In this document: piece after piece, positions 59,236-64,000 of the stretch | How positions within the stretch are numbered: position 1 is the stretch's first letter | Layout: every line of letters starts with the position of its first letter | NCBI RefSeq assembly: GCF_965233615.1 | Contig: NZ_OZ247495.1 | Length of the DNA: 64,000 nucleotides | Origin: Pelagibius sp028280305 | GTDB lineage: Bacteria; Pseudomonadota; Alphaproteobacteria; Kiloniellales; Kiloniellaceae | Strand: one strand, 5' to 3' | Made by a program: the position numbers and the translations under genes | Notes under the pieces: generated by a model | The model's database searches: none | The model's input: the letters and a program-made list of their open reading frames with translations, nothing else | Told to the model about the DNA's origin: nothing

Positions 59236-60265
59236 GGGGCAGCGGCGCCTCTTGGCGCAGCAGCCCCTCGCCCTTCAGGTCGGTCCATAGCGCCGCGGGG
59301 ATCGGATGATCGAAGGTCGCGAGGTTTCGCGCGATCTCATCGCCGTTGCGCGCGCCGGGAATAATGGCCGCAACCGAAGGGTGGCCAAGGGGAAACCGCA
59401 GGGCGGCGGAGGCCAGCGGCACATCGTGGGCGCGGCAGACCGCCTCTATCTGCCGAACCCTTTGCAGAATGTCTTCCGAGGCCGGCTCGTAGTTGTACAT
59501 CGCGCCGGGGATCGGTCCGGTGGCGAGGATTCCACTGTTGTAGGGGCCGCCGAGGAAGATCCCGATGTCCTTTTCGGCGCAGAGCGGCAGGAAGCTGTTC
59601 AGTGCCTCCTGTTCCAGCAGGGTATAGCGCCCGGCGAGCAGGAAGCAGTCGAAATCACCCTCGTGGATCAGGCTCTCGGCCACCTCCCAGAGGTTCAGGC
59701 CCGCGCCGATCCCGGCAACGTCGCCGCTGCGCCGCAACTCATCGAGGGCCGCATAGCCGCCGCCTTTGGCACCGCCGAAGAGCGCTTTTCGATGCGCCGC
59801 CGTTTCCTCTGCAGATCCGATGGACTCTTCATCGATATCGTGGATCAGCAGCACGTCTATGCGGTGAAGGCCCATGCGTTGAAGCGAGTCTTCGAAGGAG
59901 CGCATCACGCCGTCGTAGCTGTAGTCGAAGACCGGTTTGAAGGGCAGAGCGCCTTTGAAAACGCCGGGCCATTCCTCGCCCGGATCATGGGGCTTGATCA
60001 GACGGCCGATCTTTGTCGAGAGCACGAAGGAGTCTCGAGGCTGGTTGCGGAAAAACTCGCCGACCCGCTGTTCGGCCAGGCCGTAGCCGTAAAAAGGCGC
60101 CGTATCGACGAACCGCAGCCCCGCATCCCAGGCCGCTTCAATGGTCTTTGCCGCCACCGCGTCGTCGATTTTCTCATAGAGATTGCCGAGCGGCGCCGTA
60201 CCGAAGCCGATTTCGGTCACCTGCAGGCCGGTTTTTCCAAGACGCCGTTGCGGAAGGGCAGCCAT
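59231..60265 (-). CDS. Aldo/keto reductase, aldose (L-fucose-type) dehydrogenase
   Basis: A 344-residue TIM-barrel NAD(P) oxidoreductase. The catalytic Asp-Tyr-Lys-His set is visible in RFVDTAPFYGYGLAEQRVG (D, Y), LSTKIGRLIKP (K) and DVLLIHDID (H). LGKTGLQVTEIGFGTAPLGNLYEKI is typical of the D-threo-aldose 1-dehydrogenase / L-fucose dehydrogenase / pyridoxal dehydrogenase group. Next to a lactonase and a sugar ABC transporter, the fucose-type role is most likely. It starts 2 nt after the stop of the transporter ATPase gene. Confidence 0.85.
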   Translation of the reverse strand: MAALPQRRLGKTGLQVTEIGFGTAPLGNLYEKIDDAVAAKTIEAAWDAGLRFVDTAPFYGYGLAEQRVGEFFRNQPRDSFVLSTKIGRLIKPHDPGEEWPGVFKGALPFKPVFDYSYDGVMRSFEDSLQRMGLHRIDVLLIHDIDEESIGSAEETAAHRKALFGGAKGGGYAALDELRRSGDVAGIGAGLNLWEVAESLIHEGDFDCFLLAGRYTLLEQEALNSFLPLCAEKDIGIFLGGPYNSGILATGPIPGAMYNYEPASEDILQRVRQIEAVCRAHDVPLASAALRFPLGHPSVAAIIPGARNGDEIARNLATFDHPIPAALWTDLKGEGLLRQEAPLPL

Positions 60266-60267
60266 GT

Positions 60268-61353
<1,086 letters not shown>

Positions 61354-61396
61354 GTATTCAACTGTCCTCTTGAAACACTGAAATCAGACGGACCGA

Positions 61397-61428
61397 AAGG
61401 GCCCCCGCCCCGCAGGACAGGGGCCCTT
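61397..61428 (-). terminator. Stem-loop behind the binding-protein gene
   Basis: AAGGGCCCC (61397-61405) pairs perfectly with GGGGCCCTT (61420-61428), located 16-47 nt after the binding-protein stop. On the minus strand TCGGTCC follows, without a U-tract, so it is probably an mRNA stabiliser or a weak attenuator rather than a full terminator. Confidence 0.65.
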
Positions 61429-61443
61429 CGTCATCTCAGCCGA

Positions 61444-62898
61444 TTAAAGCGGAGGCAGACCCATCGAAGAACGATAGGCGGCCAACTGGTCCTCACGGCC
61501 GAACTCGTCGGTCAGCTTGTTCCATTCCTCAGCAATGGTATCCAACGCCTCTTTGGGCGAAACCTGGCCTGCCAAGGCTTTGGAGAGCTCGATCTCCAGC
61601 ACCTCGGTGTAGCTGAAGTAGCCCGGCAGACGCATGTCGAGCGCGATGTTCGGCGCCTCCAGACTGCCGCGCTGGGCCGCCAGATACATCTTGGCCTCCT
61701 CCTCCGAGAAGGTCTTCAGCCAGCGATCCAGATTGGTGAAATGCGAGAAGCGATAGGGGTTGACGCCTGACCCACCAGTCACCGCCGCCTGACCCGAATT
61801 GTCGGGGTTCGAGGCCCATTCAACGTAGTGCCAGGAGGCATCGACGTTGTTCGCTGCTTGCGGCACCGCCGCCTGCCAGCCGCCATAGGCCATGAAGGGC
61901 GAGTAAACCGGCTCGTCGAAGCTGTCCCAGGCGTTCGTCTTATGGTTCCAGAGCTGTGTCGAGCCCGGCGTCAGTGCCGAGCCGACGGAACCGGCCACCT
62001 GGCTCTGGGCCTTGTCCGAGGCGATCGTACCAGTGTCGCCCCAGTCGAAGTTCATCGCCACCTGGCCGCCCGAAAAAGCGGTGCGGATGTCGCCGGAAGA
62101 GAAATTCAAAGCCCCCGGCGGCGCAAAGCCCACAGAGCGGATGTAATCCTCCAGAGCCTTCTGCCAACCTTCGTTGTTCACCTGCGCGTCCATGGTCTCA
62201 GGATCGAAGAACATGCTGCCCGGGTTGTTCGGGTTGTTGGTGTAGCTGGCCGCGTGGGTAAAGAAGAACCAGAACTGCTGGCCGCCGCGGCGGAAGGCCT
62301 CCGCCGTGCCCCAGAGATTCTCATCCGGCCGGGTGAAGAACTCGGCGATATCGTAGTACTGATCCCAGGTCGCCGGCGCCGCCAGATCGTAGCCGTACTT
62401 CGCCTTGAAGGCGGCCTGCTCCTCTGGATCGTTGAACAGGTCCAGGCGATAGGACAGGGTGTGAAGATCGCCGTCGATGGTCTGCGACAGATGCTTGCCG
62501 TTCCAGACCATCAGGCGGTCGCGGTAAACCGGTGCGATGTCGTCCCAGTCCGCCGTGCCGCGGATCTTCTCCGGCATTTCCGACAGATAAGGCGCAAAAT
62601 CCGGCGTCCAGGCCGGCGCGAAAGTGATGACATCGAAAGAGGCTTCCCCGGCGACCATGGCGGTCAGGTACTTTGGATAGAGCTCACCGAAGGGAAACTC
62701 CACCACCTCAACCTTGCCGCAGGTCTGTTGTTCCCAGCTCTCACCCGCCGCCTGCATCGCCGAAGCAATGAAGGGGCCTGTCTGCGAGCCGACCTTCAGG
62801 GTAACCCCGGTAAAGTCCGGCGAGCAGGCAAGCGCCGCCCCGGACAGGCCAAGGGCCACCGTCAACCCGCTTGCCGTTGCACAAAGATATTTTCTCAT
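61444..62898 (-). CDS. Sugar ABC transporter substrate-binding protein
   Basis: A 484-residue family-1 extracellular solute-binding protein. Signal peptide MRKYLCATASGLTVALGLSG ending ALA, then CSPDFTGVTLKVGSQ. FGELYPKYLTAMVAGEASFDVITFAPAW is a typical lobe region. AAAGAGGGAGAA lies just upstream of ATG 62898, so this start is favoured over 62946. The ligand is likely a monosaccharide or oligosaccharide given the dehydrogenase and lactonase downstream. It is slightly longer than usual members because of an aromatic insert (FFTHAASYTNNPNNPGS). Confidence 0.92.
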   Translation of the reverse strand: MRKYLCATASGLTVALGLSGAALACSPDFTGVTLKVGSQTGPFIASAMQAAGESWEQQTCGKVEVVEFPFGELYPKYLTAMVAGEASFDVITFAPAWTPDFAPYLSEMPEKIRGTADWDDIAPVYRDRLMVWNGKHLSQTIDGDLHTLSYRLDLFNDPEEQAAFKAKYGYDLAAPATWDQYYDIAEFFTRPDENLWGTAEAFRRGGQQFWFFFTHAASYTNNPNNPGSMFFDPETMDAQVNNEGWQKALEDYIRSVGFAPPGALNFSSGDIRTAFSGGQVAMNFDWGDTGTIASDKAQSQVAGSVGSALTPGSTQLWNHKTNAWDSFDEPVYSPFMAYGGWQAAVPQAANNVDASWHYVEWASNPDNSGQAAVTGGSGVNPYRFSHFTNLDRWLKTFSEEEAKMYLAAQRGSLEAPNIALDMRLPGYFSYTEVLEIELSKALAGQVSPKEALDTIAEEWNKLTDEFGREDQLAAYRSSMGLPPL

Positions 62899-63010
62899 TG
62901 GCGTTTCTCCCTCTTTTCTTGCTTGTTGTCTTTGATCGCGCCGCATCGGCGGCTTTGATCCTCTCTACCTTCCCTTTGTCTTATCCTTTTTTGTACTCCT
63001 GTCGCACCGC

Positions 63011-64000
63011 TCAACGGATCCCGCCGAGGGTCAAGCCCGAGCGCATCAGCTTAGCAAGCAGCATCGCCACGACAATCATCGGCGCGATTCCAAACATCGC
63101 GGCCACAGAAATCGCCCACCATTCGTCACCACGATACGAGTTTTGCCCCGCCAGCAAAATCGGCAAGGTCTGCCAGTTGGAGGTGGTGAGCAGCAGGGAG
63201 AACAGAAATTCGTTCCAAATGAAGGCCAGCGTGATCAGCGAGGTCGCGATCAGACCGGGCCGCGCCATGGGCACCACGATTTCAAAGAAAATCCGCATGC
63301 GCGGCACGTCGTCGACCAGGGCCGCCTCCTCGATCTCCACCGGCAGGGTCGCCAGGAAGTCGCGCATCAGCCAAACCACGATGGGGATCGAAAAGGCCGT
63401 GTAGCAGAGTACCATGCCCAGATAACTGTCGAGCAGCTTGAAACCTTCCTTGCCGATCTCCGAATACAGCAGGAACAGGGCAAAGGCCGTGACGATGGGC
63501 GGGAACATGCGCTGGGAGACAAACCAGAAGAGCACGTCCTTGTTGCCCAGAACCGGTCCGGGCAGTGGCAGGCGGTTAGCGATCAGACAAGCGGGCAAGG
63601 CCGCCAGGAAGGCCAAGCCCATGGCCTGCGCCCTGGAAAATCCGAAGGTTTCGTTGAACAGCAGGAAACCGCCGATTGCCACCGCCGCGAAGATCAGCCC
63701 GGACCCCAGCCTGATCCGGAATTCGAACCGCACCAGCGCATAGGCAGCCATGGTGCCGAAGGTGACCGACAGCGCCGTTGCCGAGACGGCAATCAGGGCT
63801 GAGTTAATGAAGGGATTGATGAAATCGCCCCGGATTCCCGAAAAGGCGTCGATGTAGGCCTGCAGGGTCGGCATGAAGTCGACGTAGGGAATATAGGTCG
63901 GCCCACCGTTCACCGCCGTCGGCGGCTTAAGCGAGGTGACAAAGGTCCAGTACAGCGGAAACAAAGTCACCAGGGCCCAGAACAGGCAGAGGCCGAACAC
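63011..64000 (-). CDS. Carbohydrate ABC transporter permease, N-terminus cut by window
   Basis: At least 329 residues of a MetI-like permease (MalG/UgpE type). The frame is open to the window edge, so the true start lies beyond 64000. LFPLYWTFVTSLKPP is the usual first periplasmic transition of the family, and the EAA loop (EEAALVDDVPRMRIFFEIVVPMARPGLIATS, about 223-253) binds the ATPase. The second permease is probably just outside the window. It lies 113 nt before the binding-protein gene in the same direction. Confidence 0.93.
   Translation of the reverse strand: MFGLCLFWALVTLFPLYWTFVTSLKPPTAVNGGPTYIPYVDFMPTLQAYIDAFSGIRGDFINPFINSALIAVSATALSVTFGTMAAYALVRFEFRIRLGSGLIFAAVAIGGFLLFNETFGFSRAQAMGLAFLAALPACLIANRLPLPGPVLGNKDVLFWFVSQRMFPPIVTAFALFLLYSEIGKEGFKLLDSYLGMVLCYTAFSIPIVVWLMRDFLATLPVEIEEAALVDDVPRMRIFFEIVVPMARPGLIATSLITLAFIWNEFLFSLLLTTSNWQTLPILLAGQNSYRGDEWWAISVAAMFGIAPMIVVAMLLAKLMRSGLTLGGIR

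Overview
The window looks like the chromosome of a free-living alphaproteobacterium, most likely in the Rhodospirillales/Kiloniellales part of the class. This is an inference. The evidence is a GC-rich sequence with dense codirectional operons, the order pcm - tolC - popZ-like (DUF2497) - valS, a SoeABC sulfite dehydrogenase with a TauE-type exporter and a TIGR02186 protein, a fused ArsR-methyltransferase ahead of metF-metH, and many TRAP and ABC uptake systems. I see no insertion sequence, prophage, integrase, CRISPR array or rRNA. The region reads as ordinary metabolic core plus nutrient-uptake operons.

Layout. 1-6.5 kb: a partial mlrC-type gene, ilvD, bioY, a DUF6314-like gene and valS. 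6.6-10 kb: a PopZ-like polar organiser, a TolC outer-membrane channel and pcm. 10.2-11.2 kb: tRNA-Cys and tRNA-Asn, the latter with a strong terminator. 11.4-15.7 kb: a PAS protein, kynureninase-like and tryptophan 2,3-dioxygenase genes, and a BNR-repeat protein paired with a MoaD/ThiS-like protein. 15.8-19.3 kb: the complete dTDP-rhamnose set rfbCBDA. 19.4-22.6 kb: a TRAP transporter. 22.7-25.4 kb: a small hypothetical gene and a copper-exporting P-type ATPase with a CueR-like promoter.

25.5-30 kb: gamma-glutamyltransferase, an RraA-like protein, a GNAT acetyltransferase, an MFS transporter with no canonical start codon, and a small gene behind metH. 30.1-35.6 kb: the methionine operon arsR/methyltransferase - metF - metH. 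35.8-39.5 kb: a patatin-like lipase, a histone-H1-like protein, a DUF481 outer-membrane protein and a PRC-barrel protein. 39.9-44.1 kb: osmoregulated periplasmic glucan genes opgD and opgH with an unknown gene between them. 44.1-50.6 kb: sulfite oxidation and export (soeABC, TSUP, TIGR02186). 51-55.7 kb: a TPR protein and a xylose-type ABC transporter with a XylB-like sugar dehydrogenase. 55.9-58.3 kb: a CRTAC1-type lipoprotein and an exported pentapeptide-repeat protein. 58.3-64 kb: a sugar ABC transporter with an aldose dehydrogenase and a lactonase, fitting a non-phosphorylating L-fucose-type pathway; its permease runs off the window.

The most unusual observations are four. A 14-bp tandem repeat creates a chain of tiny upstream ORFs ending exactly at the lactonase start codon. 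The MFS gene has its first membrane segment encoded upstream of any ATG/GTG/TTG. An array of ATAAAGAT repeats sits between the -35 and -10 of the methionine-operon regulator. Similar GC-rich stem-loops follow all three substrate-binding-protein genes. I did not find convincing evidence for a wholly new defence or secretion system.
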